Origin: Cellulomonas sp. Root930
Lineage (GTDB): Bacteria; Actinomycetota; Actinomycetes; Actinomycetales; Cellulomonadaceae
Reading direction: 5' to 3'
Assembly: GCA_001429255.1 (NCBI GenBank)
Contig: LMJI01000001.1
Span: forward strand, 2,707,879 to 2,771,878
Length of the DNA stretch: 64,000 bases
In this document: piece after piece, positions 8,373-16,733 of the stretch
How positions within the stretch are numbered: the first letter of the stretch is position 1
How the letters are laid out: each line of letters opens with the position of its first letter
Position numbers and translations under genes: made by a program
Notes under the pieces: model-generated
Databases searched by the model: none
Seen by the model: only the letters and a program-made list of their open reading frames with translations
Told to the model about the DNA's origin: nothing

Positions 8373-9374
8373 TCAGCGAGCGAGCAGGCTGGCCGCCTCC
8401 TGGCGGGACGTCGTCGGCTCCGACAGGTGAGCGAGAGCCTCCGGGATCGGCCGGCCGTAGCGACGCATGGCCTGGCCCCAGAGGCGGCCGGCACGGTACG
8501 ACGAGCGCACCAGCGGGCCGGACATCACGCCGAGGAACCCGAGGCGCTCGGCCTCGGCCGACAGCTCGACGAACTCCTCCGGGCGCACCCACCGGGAGAC
8601 CGGGTGGTGCCGCACCGACGGACGCAGGTACTGCGTGATCGTGATGAGGTCGCAGCCGGCCTCGTGCAGCTCGGCGAGCGCCTCGACGACCTCCTCGATC
8701 GTCTCGCCCATGCCGAGGATGAGGTTCGACTTGGTGACGAGCCCCTGCTCGTGCGCGCGGGTGATCACCGAGAGCGACCGGTCGTACCGGAAGCCGGGAC
8801 GGATCGTCTTGAAGATGCGGGGGACCGTCTCCAGGTTGTGCGCGAGCACCTCGGGCTGCGAGGAGAAGACCTCGTCGAGCAGCTCCGGGGTCGCGTTGAA
8901 GTCGGGGATCAGCAGCTCGACGCCGGTGCCGGGGTTGACTGCGTGGATCTGGCGGACGGTCTCCGCGTAGAGCCACGCGCCGCCGTCCGGCAGGTCGTCG
9001 CGGGCCACGCCGGTGACGGTGGAGTACTTCAGGCCCATGGCCTGCACGGACGCGGCCACGCGGCGGGGCTCGTCGGCGTCGAACGCGGCGGGCTTGCCGG
9101 TGTCGATCTGGCAGAAGTCGCAGCGGCGCGTGCACTGGTCGCCGCCGATGAGGAACGTGGCCTCGCGGTCTTCCCAGCACTCGAAGATGTTGGGGCAGCC
9201 GGCCTCCTCGCACACCGTGTTGAGGCCCTCGCGCTTCACCAGGCCCTTGAGCTCGGTGTACTCGGGGCCCATCGTCGCGCGCGTGCGGATCCACTCCGGC
9301 TTGCGCTCGATGGGGGTCTCGGCGTTGCGCGCCTCGATACGGAGCATGCGTCGGCCATCGGCTGCGATCGTCAC
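8373..9374 (-). CDS. lipA: Lipoyl synthase
   Basis: 333 residues. Radical-SAM enzyme that inserts two sulfur atoms into protein-bound octanoyl groups. The auxiliary cluster motif [12 protein letters not shown] (C-x4-C-x5-C) and the radical-SAM motif CTRRCDFC are both intact, as is the C-terminal RSSYRAG region. The GTG start at 9374 lies 7 nt after TAGTCT, so the mRNA is probably leaderless even though lipB is directly upstream. Its clients in this window are the two lipoyl domains of SucB. Confidence 0.97.
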   Translation of the reverse strand: MTIAADGRRMLRIEARNAETPIERKPEWIRTRATMGPEYTELKGLVKREGLNTVCEEAGCPNIFECWEDREATFLIGGDQCTRRCDFCQIDTGKPAAFDADEPRRVAASVQAMGLKYSTVTGVARDDLPDGGAWLYAETVRQIHAVNPGTGVELLIPDFNATPELLDEVFSSQPEVLAHNLETVPRIFKTIRPGFRYDRSLSVITRAHEQGLVTKSNLILGMGETIEEVVEALAELHEAGCDLITITQYLRPSVRHHPVSRWVRPEEFVELSAEAERLGFLGVMSGPLVRSSYRAGRLWGQAMRRYGRPIPEALAHLSEPTTSRQEAASLLAR

Positions 9375-9425
9375 GCCGGTCAGACTAACCCGCGGTGCGG
9401 GCGTCGGCTGCGGGGGAGGCGCGCG

Positions 9426-10091
9426 TCACACCGCGGCGGCGGCCGGGCTCGCCGCGAGGATCGGGGTCAGCACGTCGACCAGGTGGCCGCGGACCACGGG
9501 GACGACCTCGGCGATGGTCACCCGCCGACCCGTCTCGAGGGACAGGGAGGTGACGTCGGCGTCGTCGATCCCGCACGGCACGATGCGGTCGAACGCCGCC
9601 AGGTCGGGCTCGCAGTTGAGGGCGAAGCCGTGCATCGTCACGCCGCGGGACACCCGGACGCCGATCGCGGCGACCTTGCGCTCCCGGCGGGTCTCGTCGG
9701 CGGCGAACCAGACGCCGCTGCGTCCCTCGACGCGGATCGCGTCGAGGCCCAGGTCTGCGCACGTGCGGATGAGCGCCTCCTCGAGCGCCCGCACGTAGCG
9801 GACCACGTCGATGGGGGTCGCGAGCTTCACGATGGGGTAGCCGACCAGCTGCCCGGGGCCGTGCCAGGTGATCCGTCCGCCGCGGTCGACGTCGACCACG
9901 GGCGTGCCGTCGACCGGCCGGTCCCACGTCGCCGTGCGACGGCCGGCCGTGTAGACGTCCTCGTGCTCGCACAGGAGCACGGTGTCCTCGCGCGTCCCGT
10001 CGGCCACCCCGGCCAGCACCTCCCGCTGCAGCTGCCACGTCGGCTCGTAGGGGAGCAGGCGTGTGCCGAGGTCGAGCTCGTCGAACCGCAT
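9426..10091 (-). CDS. lipB: Octanoyl-[ACP]:protein N-octanoyltransferase
   Basis: 221 residues. Transfers octanoyl groups from ACP to lipoyl domains, the step before LipA. Motifs: GGRITWHGPGQLVGYPI, the catalytic lysine in RKVAAIGVRV, the HGFALN segment and the catalytic cysteine in IVPCGI. The ATG at 10091 is 6 nt after TAGCCT (leaderless signature), which lies between the marR stop and lipB. It is followed 51 bp downstream by lipA. Confidence 0.96.
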   Translation of the reverse strand: MRFDELDLGTRLLPYEPTWQLQREVLAGVADGTREDTVLLCEHEDVYTAGRRTATWDRPVDGTPVVDVDRGGRITWHGPGQLVGYPIVKLATPIDVVRYVRALEEALIRTCADLGLDAIRVEGRSGVWFAADETRRERKVAAIGVRVSRGVTMHGFALNCEPDLAAFDRIVPCGIDDADVTSLSLETGRRVTIAEVVPVVRGHLVDVLTPILAASPAAAAV

Positions 10092-10100
10092 GCCGACAGG

Positions 10101-10577
10101 CTAACCCGACGGCTCGTCCGACCCCGGGCTCGCGACGACGACAAGCAGCCGGCGCAGCTGCTCGGCCTGCGCCGCGGTGAGCCCGCGGGTGACCAGCGCC
10201 TCGGCGAGCTCCCGGTCCGACGCCACCATGAACGTGGACCGGCCGGCGTCCGTGATGGTGATGACGTGCCGGCGACGGTCGTCGTCGTGCGGGCTGCGCG
10301 TGACGTAGCCCGTGCGTTCCATCCGGGCCAGGACGCGGCTCATCGTCTGCTCGGTGACCCCGCTGGCGGTGGCCAGCTCGCGCTGCGACATCGGCGAGCG
10401 CAGGAGGTGGGCCAGGACCGCCAGGCTCGCGTGGTTGAGGTCCCACGTGGACAGGTGGGCGTTCCAGTCGCGCTCGACGCGCCGGGCAGCCGCCGACAGG
10501 AGGCGTCCGACAGGCCAGTGCGCGGGGTCGGGCGAGGCCGGGTCGATGATGTCCGCCGACCTGCGCTCCTGGTCCAC
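10101..10577 (-). CDS. MarR-family transcriptional regulator
   Basis: 158 residues. The winged-helix core spans about 55-125 (MSQRELATASGVTEQTMSRVLARMERTGYVTRSPHDDDRRRHVITIT), including the D-x-R-R wing. The GTG start follows GGAGG at good spacing. It is divergent from an MMPL exporter 50 bp away, and an 18-bp perfect palindrome covers the exporter start, so the likely role is a ligand-responsive repressor of that exporter. It ends 9 bp before lipB. Confidence 0.93.
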   Translation of the reverse strand: MDQERRSADIIDPASPDPAHWPVGRLLSAAARRVERDWNAHLSTWDLNHASLAVLAHLLRSPMSQRELATASGVTEQTMSRVLARMERTGYVTRSPHDDDRRRHVITITDAGRSTFMVASDRELAEALVTRGLTAAQAEQLRRLLVVVASPGSDEPSG

Positions 10578-10591
10578 CGTGCGGCCTCCGT

Positions 10592-10637
10592 TTGCTCATC
10601 CGGACAACACCACCGATGATACTCAGCATGCTGAGTA
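10592..10637 (+). promoter_or_regulatory. mmpL promoter with MarR-type palindrome over the start codon
   Basis: TTGCTC (10592-10597), a 17-bp spacer and GATGAT (10615-10620) give a promoter whose start point would fall at the ATG at 10628 (7 nt after the -10). The perfect palindrome TACTCAGCATGCTGAGTA (10620-10637) covers the predicted start point and first codons. A MarR dimer bound there would block initiation. Confidence 0.65.
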
Positions 10638-12883
10638 ATCGCCGGTCCACCCTCGTCCGCGCCGTTCTCGTCGGCGTCGCCCTCGTGGTCTGGCTCGGTA
10701 TCGGGTCGGTCGGCGGGATGGCGCAGGGCAAGCTGTCGCAGGTCCAGACGAACGACGCCTCCGCGTTCCTGCCGTCGTCGGCCGAGTCCACCAGGGCCGC
10801 CGAGGAGAGCAAGGGCTTCGTCGACACGGAGACACTACCTGCGCTGGTCGTGCTCCGGCCGGAGGACGGGAGCGAGGTCACCCCCGACCAGCTCACCGCC
10901 GTGCAGGAGTGGGCACAGGGGATCCCCGACCTGCCCCTGCCCGAGGGCAACGACGGCACGTGGTCGGAGTACCTGGTGGGCGAGCCGGTGGTCGTGCCCG
11001 CCGAGGACGGCGAGGCGCTGCTGGTCGCGATCTCGCTGGACGGCGCGAAGGCCGAGCAGCTGCTGGCCGACGAGGAACGGGTCGCCGGCTCGTTCGTCGT
11101 GGCGCTGCGCGAGTCCCTCGACGAGGAGCTCGCCGCGACCGCCACCACCGCGGGCGAGCCCGGCCTCCAGGCGTGGGTCACGGGTCCGGCCGGGTTCGTC
11201 GCCGACCTCGTCACCGCGTTCGGTGGCATCGACGGTGTCCTGCTGCTCGTCGCTCTCGGTGCGGTGCTGCTGATCCTCGCAATCGTCTACCGCTCGCCGT
11301 TCCTCCCGTTCGTCGTGATCGTCACCGCCGTGTTCGCGCTCTGCCTCGCCGGGCTGGTGGTCTACACCCTCGCCAAGAACGGCACGCTGGTCCTCAACGG
11401 CCAGTCCCAGGGCATCCTGTCGATCCTCGTGGTCGGCGCCTCCGTGGACTACGCGTTGCTGCTGGTCGCGCGCTACCGGGAGGAGCTCCACCACGTCGAG
11501 CACCCGGCCGCGGCCATGCGGCGCGCCCTGCGTGCCTGCGTCGAGCCGATCGCGGCGAGTGCCGGCACGGTCATCGCCGGCGTGCTGTGCCTTCTGCTGT
11601 CGGACCTGGGCTCCAACCGGAGCCTCGGACCGGTCGCAGCGATCGGCATCGCGTCCGCCCTGCTCGGCGCGCTGACCCTCCTGCCCGCGCTGCTGCTCGT
11701 GTTCGGCAAGCGCTCGCGCGTCCTGTTCTGGCCGCGCGCGCCCCGCGCGGACGCGCTCGTCGCCGACGGGGACACCGCAGCGGCGACCGCCGTGGACCCG
11801 TCCGCCGGCCCCGGCCTCTGGGCCCGCCTCGCGCGCTTCGTCGGACGGCACGCCCGCCCGGTCTGGATCCTCACGGCGCTCGCCCTGTGCGTCGGCGCCG
11901 CGTTCCTGCCCACCCTCAAGGCGTCCGGGACCAGCCAGGTCGACATCTTCCTCACCGACGTCGACGCAGTCTCCGGGGAGGCCGTGCTCGGTGAGCACTT
12001 CCCGGCCGGCGCGGTCCAGCCGGCGATCGTCCTGGTCGACGAAGGCGACGTCGCGGTCGTCACCACCGCGGCGGAGGGCGTCGACGGCGTCGAGTCCGTG
12101 GTGCCCTACACGGGAGCGCCGGCCGGTGCGGGTGCACCGAGCACGGATGCGCCGCCGATCGTCATCGACGGGCGTACCCGCCTGGACGTCACCACGACGG
12201 CGTCCGCCGACACGCAGGCGGCGGTGGCGACGGTCGAGGACCTGCGGACCGCCGTGCACGAGGCCAGCCCCAGCGTCCTGGTCGGTGGCGCCGCCGCCGA
12301 GACGCTCGACACCCAGCTGGCCAGCGAGCGCGACCTGCGGGTGATCGTGCCGGTTGTCCTGGTCGTGATCGGGCTGATCCTCATGTTCCTGCTGCGGTCG
12401 GTGGTCGCGGCCGCGCTGCTCCTGGTGGCCAACGTGCTCTCGTTCGCCGCGGCGCTCGGGGTGTCGGCGATCGTCTTCAACCACGTGTTCGGCTTCGCCG
12501 GCGCCGACCCCGTGGTCCCGCTGTTCGCGTTCGTGTTCCTGGTGGCGCTCGGGGTCGACTACTCGATCTTCCTCATGACCCGGGTGCGCGAGGAGTCGGT
12601 GAAGGTGGGGACCCGTGCGGGCGTGGTCCGCGGCCTGGCCGTGACCGGTGGCGTGATCACGTCGGCCGGTGTGGTGCTGGCCACCACGTTCGCCGCGCTC
12701 GGCGTCATCCCACTGCTGTTCCTGGCGCAGATCGCGTTCATCGTCGCGTTCGGCGTCCTGCTGGACACGCTCGTGGTCCGCAGCCTCCTGGTGCCTGCGC
12801 TGGTGCACGACCTCGACCACCGGACGTGGTGGCCCAGTGCGCTGTCGCGGCGGCCGGCGCAGGGCGGCACCGACCTAGAGTGA
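10628..12883 (+). CDS. MMPL/RND-family exporter
   Basis: 751 residues from the ATG at 10628. It has an N-terminal membrane helix, a periplasmic-type loop, a bundle of helices (about 195-370) including GQSQGILSILVVGASVDYALLLVARYREE, a second loop and a second helix bundle with FAFVFLVALGVDYSIFLMTRVREE. The duplicated D-Y signatures are those of MMPL transporters, which use proton motive force to export lipids or drugs. It stands divergent to a MarR regulator with a palindromic operator on its start, so it is probably induced by a toxic or lipid ligand. The substrate is unknown. Confidence 0.93.
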   Translation: MLSNRRSTLVRAVLVGVALVVWLGIGSVGGMAQGKLSQVQTNDASAFLPSSAESTRAAEESKGFVDTETLPALVVLRPEDGSEVTPDQLTAVQEWAQGIPDLPLPEGNDGTWSEYLVGEPVVVPAEDGEALLVAISLDGAKAEQLLADEERVAGSFVVALRESLDEELAATATTAGEPGLQAWVTGPAGFVADLVTAFGGIDGVLLLVALGAVLLILAIVYRSPFLPFVVIVTAVFALCLAGLVVYTLAKNGTLVLNGQSQGILSILVVGASVDYALLLVARYREELHHVEHPAAAMRRALRACVEPIAASAGTVIAGVLCLLLSDLGSNRSLGPVAAIGIASALLGALTLLPALLLVFGKRSRVLFWPRAPRADALVADGDTAAATAVDPSAGPGLWARLARFVGRHARPVWILTALALCVGAAFLPTLKASGTSQVDIFLTDVDAVSGEAVLGEHFPAGAVQPAIVLVDEGDVAVVTTAAEGVDGVESVVPYTGAPAGAGAPSTDAPPIVIDGRTRLDVTTTASADTQAAVATVEDLRTAVHEASPSVLVGGAAAETLDTQLASERDLRVIVPVVLVVIGLILMFLLRSVVAAALLLVANVLSFAAALGVSAIVFNHVFGFAGADPVVPLFAFVFLVALGVDYSIFLMTRVREESVKVGTRAGVVRGLAVTGGVITSAGVVLATTFAALGVIPLLFLAQIAFIVAFGVLLDTLVVRSLLVPALVHDLDHRTWWPSALSRRPAQGGTDLE

Positions 12884-12888
12884 GTCGC

Positions 12889-13914
12889 ATGCAGGCGCTA
12901 CGGGTCGGGCTGGTCGGGTACGGGGGAGCAGGCCGGGGGATCCACGCCCGGCTGCTGCGAGAGGCGGGTCAGCGCGTGACGGTCGTCGTCACGCGCAGCC
13001 GCGCGGAGCAGGTGGCGCAGGACTGGCCCGGTGCGACCGTGGTCCCCGACATCGACGCCCTGCTGGCGCACGCCGACGAGCTCGATCTCGTGGTGATCGC
13101 GAGCCCCACGGGCGAGCACGTCGCGCACGTGCGGGCTGCGATCGACGCGGGTCTGCACGTGCTCGTCGACAAGCCGCTGGCGACGTCCGCGGCCGACGCG
13201 GAGCTGCTGGCCGGGCTCGCCGACGGGCGCCTCACCGTCTTCCAGAACCGCCGGTGGGACCCCGAGCAGCTCACCCTGCTCGGCCTGCTCGATCGCGGAG
13301 AGCTGGGGACGGTGCACCGGTTCGAGCGGCGCTGGGAGCGGTTCCGGCCCGTGCCGCAGGACCGCTGGAAGGAGAACGACCCCGAGTCCGGCGGTCTGCT
13401 GCTCGACCTCGGCGCGCACCTGGTCGACTCCGCGATCCAGCTGTTCGGGCCGGTCGAGCAGGTCTACGCCGAGCTGCACGCTCGCACGACCCCGGCGGTG
13501 GACGACGTGTTCCTCGCCCTCGTGCACGCGCAGAACGGGGTCGTGAGCCACCTGCAGGCCGGCGCCGTGGTTGGGGCACCCGGTCCCCGGACGCGGGTGC
13601 TGGGCGACGCCGGGGCGTACCTGGTGACCAGCTTCGAGGGCGAGCCGACGCCGTTCGGGGCGCTCGACGACGCCTACGAGGAGACGCGCCGGCCCGGCGA
13701 GCCGGTGCACGAGGGCTGGCTGGTGCGCGGCGCGGACCGGCAGCCTGTGCCCCGCGCAGCCGGTGGGCACGTCGACCTCTACCGCGCCGTCGTGCGGTGG
13801 GTGGTCGACGGGGGGCCGCCTCCCGTCGATCCGGCCGACGCGGCACGGACGGCGCGGGTGCTGGACGCCGCGATGGTCTCGGCCGCCGAGCACAGGGTCG
13901 TCCGACTGCCCTGA
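12889..13914 (+). CDS. Gfo/Idh/MocA-family oxidoreductase
   Basis: 341 residues. An N-terminal Rossmann fold (GLVGYGGAGRGIHARLL) with the family DKP dinucleotide motif (VLVDKPLATS) is followed by a C-terminal alpha/beta substrate domain (about 125-341, with GGLLLDLGAHLVD). These enzymes use NAD(P) on sugars or related polyols. The ATG is 7 nt after TAGAGT, itself just before the exporter stop, so it has its own leaderless start. Substrate unknown. Confidence 0.93.
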   Translation: MQALRVGLVGYGGAGRGIHARLLREAGQRVTVVVTRSRAEQVAQDWPGATVVPDIDALLAHADELDLVVIASPTGEHVAHVRAAIDAGLHVLVDKPLATSAADAELLAGLADGRLTVFQNRRWDPEQLTLLGLLDRGELGTVHRFERRWERFRPVPQDRWKENDPESGGLLLDLGAHLVDSAIQLFGPVEQVYAELHARTTPAVDDVFLALVHAQNGVVSHLQAGAVVGAPGPRTRVLGDAGAYLVTSFEGEPTPFGALDDAYEETRRPGEPVHEGWLVRGADRQPVPRAAGGHVDLYRAVVRWVVDGGPPPVDPADAARTARVLDAAMVSAAEHRVVRLP

Positions 13915-13965
13915 GCTGTGGATGACGGACGACGCGCCGGCGCCGACCGGTCTTGGATGGCACGC

Positions 13966-15255
13966 ATGGACAGCCTGCTCGTGCCGAGCGACGTGGAGAG
14001 CGCCCTCGCTCACGCCGGCTTCCGGGCCGTCGAGGTCACCGCAGCGGGGTGCGTGGCCGCGGCGCTGGACGACGCGGACCGACTGATCGAGCTCCACGTC
14101 GTCCCCGGGATCGTGGACGCCCGGCTCTCCGAGCGCGCGGCACGCCTCCGCGAGGTGCGGCACGAGCACCTCCCGCAGGTGCTGGAGGTGCTCGATCTGT
14201 CCCCTGGCCGGGTGGGGCTGGTCGTCGAGCACGTCCCCGGGCTCTCGCTCGCGCAGATCCGCGCGGCACGGGCACCGCTGACCGACGGCGAGGCCGCGAC
14301 GGTCACGATCCCGCTGGCCGGCGCCATCGAGGTATTGCGGGCCGTCGGGCTGGCGCACGGCTCGGTGAGCGAGTCGACGGTGGTGGTGCGACCCGACGGG
14401 CGACCGGTGCTCACGGACCTCCGCGGTGCTCTCGCCGGAGCCGACGACACCGAGGCGGACCTGCGCCGACTGGTGACCGCGGTCCTCGCCCAGATGCCCG
14501 GGGCGGACGTGGACCTGGTCACCGGCGTCGCGGGCGAGCTCACGGTGCGGGAGGTGCTCACGGACCTGCTGACCGTCCCAGGGCTCTCCGCCGAGCAGGT
14601 GGTGGACGGGTGCTACCGCGCCACCGAGCCGACGCCGGTCCGGCTCCCCGACGCCGGTCAGCTCGCGTCGTCGGCCCTGTCGACCGGCGCGCGCGAGGGA
14701 GACCAGGTCCGACGCCAGACCGGCACACGTCGCGACGAGCGGGCGCGACGCCGGCGGCGGTCGGTGCGCCTTGCCGCGTCGGTCGTGGCCGCAGCCCTCG
14801 TCCTGGGCGGTGGCGTCGTGGGCTGGCGGGTGCTCGGGGCCGAGGCCCCTGCAGCGACCGCCGCGCCCCGGGAGACGGACGATCCGGTGGTGGCCGCCAT
14901 CGCGCTCAGCCGGCTGCGGGCGGAGGTCCTCGGGGCGGGGGACCCGGCGGCCCTGGGCGCCGTCGAGGTGGTGGACGGTCCGGCGTACCGAGCCGACTCG
15001 CTGCTGCTGCCGGACCTCGACGGCGTGCGGCTGGACGGGTTCGCCGTCGACGTGCAGGACGCGTGGCTGGTCGCGGACGACAGCCGTCGTGGGACGACGG
15101 ACGTCGCCGTCACGACCGCAACGTCCGCGTACGACCGGGTGCCTGCCGACGGCGGGGCCGCCACGCAGGTGGCCGCGTCGGCGGTCCGGACGGTCGTCCT
15201 GGGGCTGCGGTGGACCCCGCACGGATGGCGGGTCTGGGACGTCCGGCGCCCGTGA
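13966..15255 (+). CDS. Membrane-anchored pseudokinase-like protein
   Basis: 429 residues from ATG 13966; GTG 13918 and ATG 13957 are alternative in-frame starts. The first 215 residues follow a Ser/Thr kinase layout: REVRHEHLPQVLEVLDL, LVVEHVPGLSLAQI, then HGSVSESTVVVRPDGRPVLTDLRGA where active kinases have HRD..N and DFG. The catalytic Asp, the Asn and the DFG Asp-Phe-Gly are all lost, and the glycine-rich loop is not recognisable, so it is probably inactive. A basic stretch leads to one membrane helix (about 266-290) and an extracytoplasmic domain of about 140 residues (DDPVVAAIALSRLRAEVL...). It may sense cell-wall or secreted signals and bind partners. Role inferred only. Confidence 0.75.
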   Translation: MDSLLVPSDVESALAHAGFRAVEVTAAGCVAAALDDADRLIELHVVPGIVDARLSERAARLREVRHEHLPQVLEVLDLSPGRVGLVVEHVPGLSLAQIRAARAPLTDGEAATVTIPLAGAIEVLRAVGLAHGSVSESTVVVRPDGRPVLTDLRGALAGADDTEADLRRLVTAVLAQMPGADVDLVTGVAGELTVREVLTDLLTVPGLSAEQVVDGCYRATEPTPVRLPDAGQLASSALSTGAREGDQVRRQTGTRRDERARRRRRSVRLAASVVAAALVLGGGVVGWRVLGAEAPAATAAPRETDDPVVAAIALSRLRAEVLGAGDPAALGAVEVVDGPAYRADSLLLPDLDGVRLDGFAVDVQDAWLVADDSRRGTTDVAVTTATSAYDRVPADGGAATQVAASAVRTVVLGLRWTPHGWRVWDVRRP

Positions 15256-15289
15256 GCGGTGTTCACTGGGACCACGACGAGGGGGCCAC

Positions 15290-15715
15290 ATGGAAGACGA
15301 GCAGACGCCGCAGGTCCAGGACGACGGGCCGTTCTACCACGGGACGAAGGCGGACCTGCAGGTGGGGGACCTGCTCCAACCCGGGCGCGGCTCGAACTAC
15401 GGCGCGCGGGCGACCGCGAACTTCGTCTACCTGACCGCCACCCTCGACGCCGCGACCTGGGGCGCGGAGCTGGCCGTGGGCGAGGGCCGGGGCCGGATCT
15501 ACCTGGTCGAGCCGACCGGGGCCCTGGAGAACGACCCGAACCTGACGGACAAGCGGTTCCCGGGCAACCCGACGAGGTCGTACCGGACGCGGCACCCGCT
15601 GCGGGTGGTCGGGGAGGTCACCGACTGGGACGGCCATCGCCCCGAGGTCCTCCAGGAGATGCGGGACCACCTCGCCCGGCTCGAGCAGCAGGGCGTCGAG
15701 GCGATCAACGACTGA
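15290..15715 (+). CDS. arr: NAD-dependent rifamycin ADP-ribosyltransferase
   Basis: 141 residues, the usual size of Arr enzymes, which inactivate rifamycins by ADP-ribosylating the ansa-chain hydroxyl. The characteristic run is present: FYHGTKADLQVGDLL, ANFVYLTATLDAATWGAELA, IYLVEPTG, DPNLTDKRFPGNPTRSYRT and PLRVVGEVTDW. A GAGGGGG sequence precedes the ATG. It follows the pseudokinase by 34 bp. Chromosomal arr genes are frequent in environmental actinobacteria; no mobile sequences flank it here. Activity is inferred from family. Confidence 0.93.
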   Translation: MEDEQTPQVQDDGPFYHGTKADLQVGDLLQPGRGSNYGARATANFVYLTATLDAATWGAELAVGEGRGRIYLVEPTGALENDPNLTDKRFPGNPTRSYRTRHPLRVVGEVTDWDGHRPEVLQEMRDHLARLEQQGVEAIND

Positions 15716-15728
15716 CGCCGGGGCGTCG

Positions 15729-16622
15729 TCAGTCGCGCTGCGCGACCCAGTCGGCGGCGGTGCGCAGGTCCGCGTGCGTCGGCTGGAAGCCGCTGGCATC
15801 GAGGACCGCCGGGACCGCGCGGATGGACCCGAGGACCTCCGACGAGAAGTCGCCGAGCACCAGGCGCAACGCGAACGCCGGCACGGGGATGAGGGCCGGC
15901 CGGTGCATCGCCGAGGCCAGCGCGGAGACCACGTCGGCGTTGCGCGCCGGCCTGGTCACCAGGTTGACCGGGCCGTGCACCGGCGCGGTCAGCAGGTGCT
16001 CGATGGCGCGGACCTGGTCGAGCAGCGTGATCCAGGGCCAGAACTGCTTCCCGGAGCCGAGCCGCCCTCCGAGCCCCGCCTTGATCAGCGGCAGCAGCGG
16101 TCCGAGGGCGCCACCGCCCTTTCCGAGCACGATGCCGGTGCGCAGGTGGGCCACCCGGACGTCGGCGTCCTGGGCCGGTGCGGTCGCGGACTCCCACTGC
16201 CGTACGACGTTCGCGAAGAACGTGGTGCCGAGCGGTTCGTCCTCGGCGAGCAGGTCCTCGCCCCGCGAGCCGTACGCGCCGATCCCCGACGCCTGGAGCA
16301 TGACCCGCGGGCCGCCGCCGTCGAGCTCGGCGAGCGTCCGGGCGAGGAGGCCCGTGGTGCGCAGCCGTGAGGACAGGACGGCCCGCTTGCGCGAGGTGGT
16401 CAGCGGCCACCTGCCCGGGTTGACCCCGGCCAGGTTGATGACCGCGTCCGCGTCCGCGAGCGACGCGGAGTCCAGGCGTCCGGTGTCGGGGTCCCACGCG
16501 ATCTCGGACGGGCGGGCTGCGTTGCCACGCACGAGCGTGCGGACGGTGTGGCCGGTGCGGCGGAGGTGGGGGACGAGTGCGCTCCCGATGAAGCCGTGCG
16601 ACCCGGCGATGACGACCTGCAT
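15729..16622 (-). CDS. TIGR01777-family NAD(P)-dependent epimerase (SDR39U1-like)
   Basis: 297 residues. An extended short-chain dehydrogenase: IAGSHGFIGSALVPHLRRTGH (cofactor loop), AVINLAGVNPGRWPLT, an SSRLRTTGLLARTL segment and a C-terminal FALRLVLGDFSSEVL typical of the TIGR01777 group. Reaction unknown. The ATG at 16622 lies 7 nt after TAGGGT (leaderless signature); the in-frame GTG at 16631 overlaps that -10 box and is unlikely. It sits downstream of sucB, as in other actinobacteria. Confidence 0.88.
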   Translation of the reverse strand: MQVVIAGSHGFIGSALVPHLRRTGHTVRTLVRGNAARPSEIAWDPDTGRLDSASLADADAVINLAGVNPGRWPLTTSRKRAVLSSRLRTTGLLARTLAELDGGGPRVMLQASGIGAYGSRGEDLLAEDEPLGTTFFANVVRQWESATAPAQDADVRVAHLRTGIVLGKGGGALGPLLPLIKAGLGGRLGSGKQFWPWITLLDQVRAIEHLLTAPVHGPVNLVTRPARNADVVSALASAMHRPALIPVPAFALRLVLGDFSSEVLGSIRAVPAVLDASGFQPTHADLRTAADWVAQRD

Positions 16623-16677
16623 GGCGCTCACCCTACGGTCGCCCGGTCGTCCCGGCCCGGTGGGAGCGGACGCACGG

Positions 16678-16708
16678 CGGCCCGGTCCCCTGCGCGGGTC
16701 CCGGGCCG
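16678..16708. terminator. Hairpin terminator after sucB
   Basis: CGGCCCGG (16678-16685) pairs with CCGGGCCG (16701-16708), 26-56 bp past the sucB stop on the minus strand. Confidence 0.6.
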
Positions 16709-16733
16709 TCGTGGTGCGTCAGGTGCTAGCGCG

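Noticed and set aside
10835..12820. A 661-residue leftward frame opposite the MMPL exporter
   Set aside because: Highly charged His/Asp/Gln/Arg-rich translation, no family motif, complementary to membrane helices.
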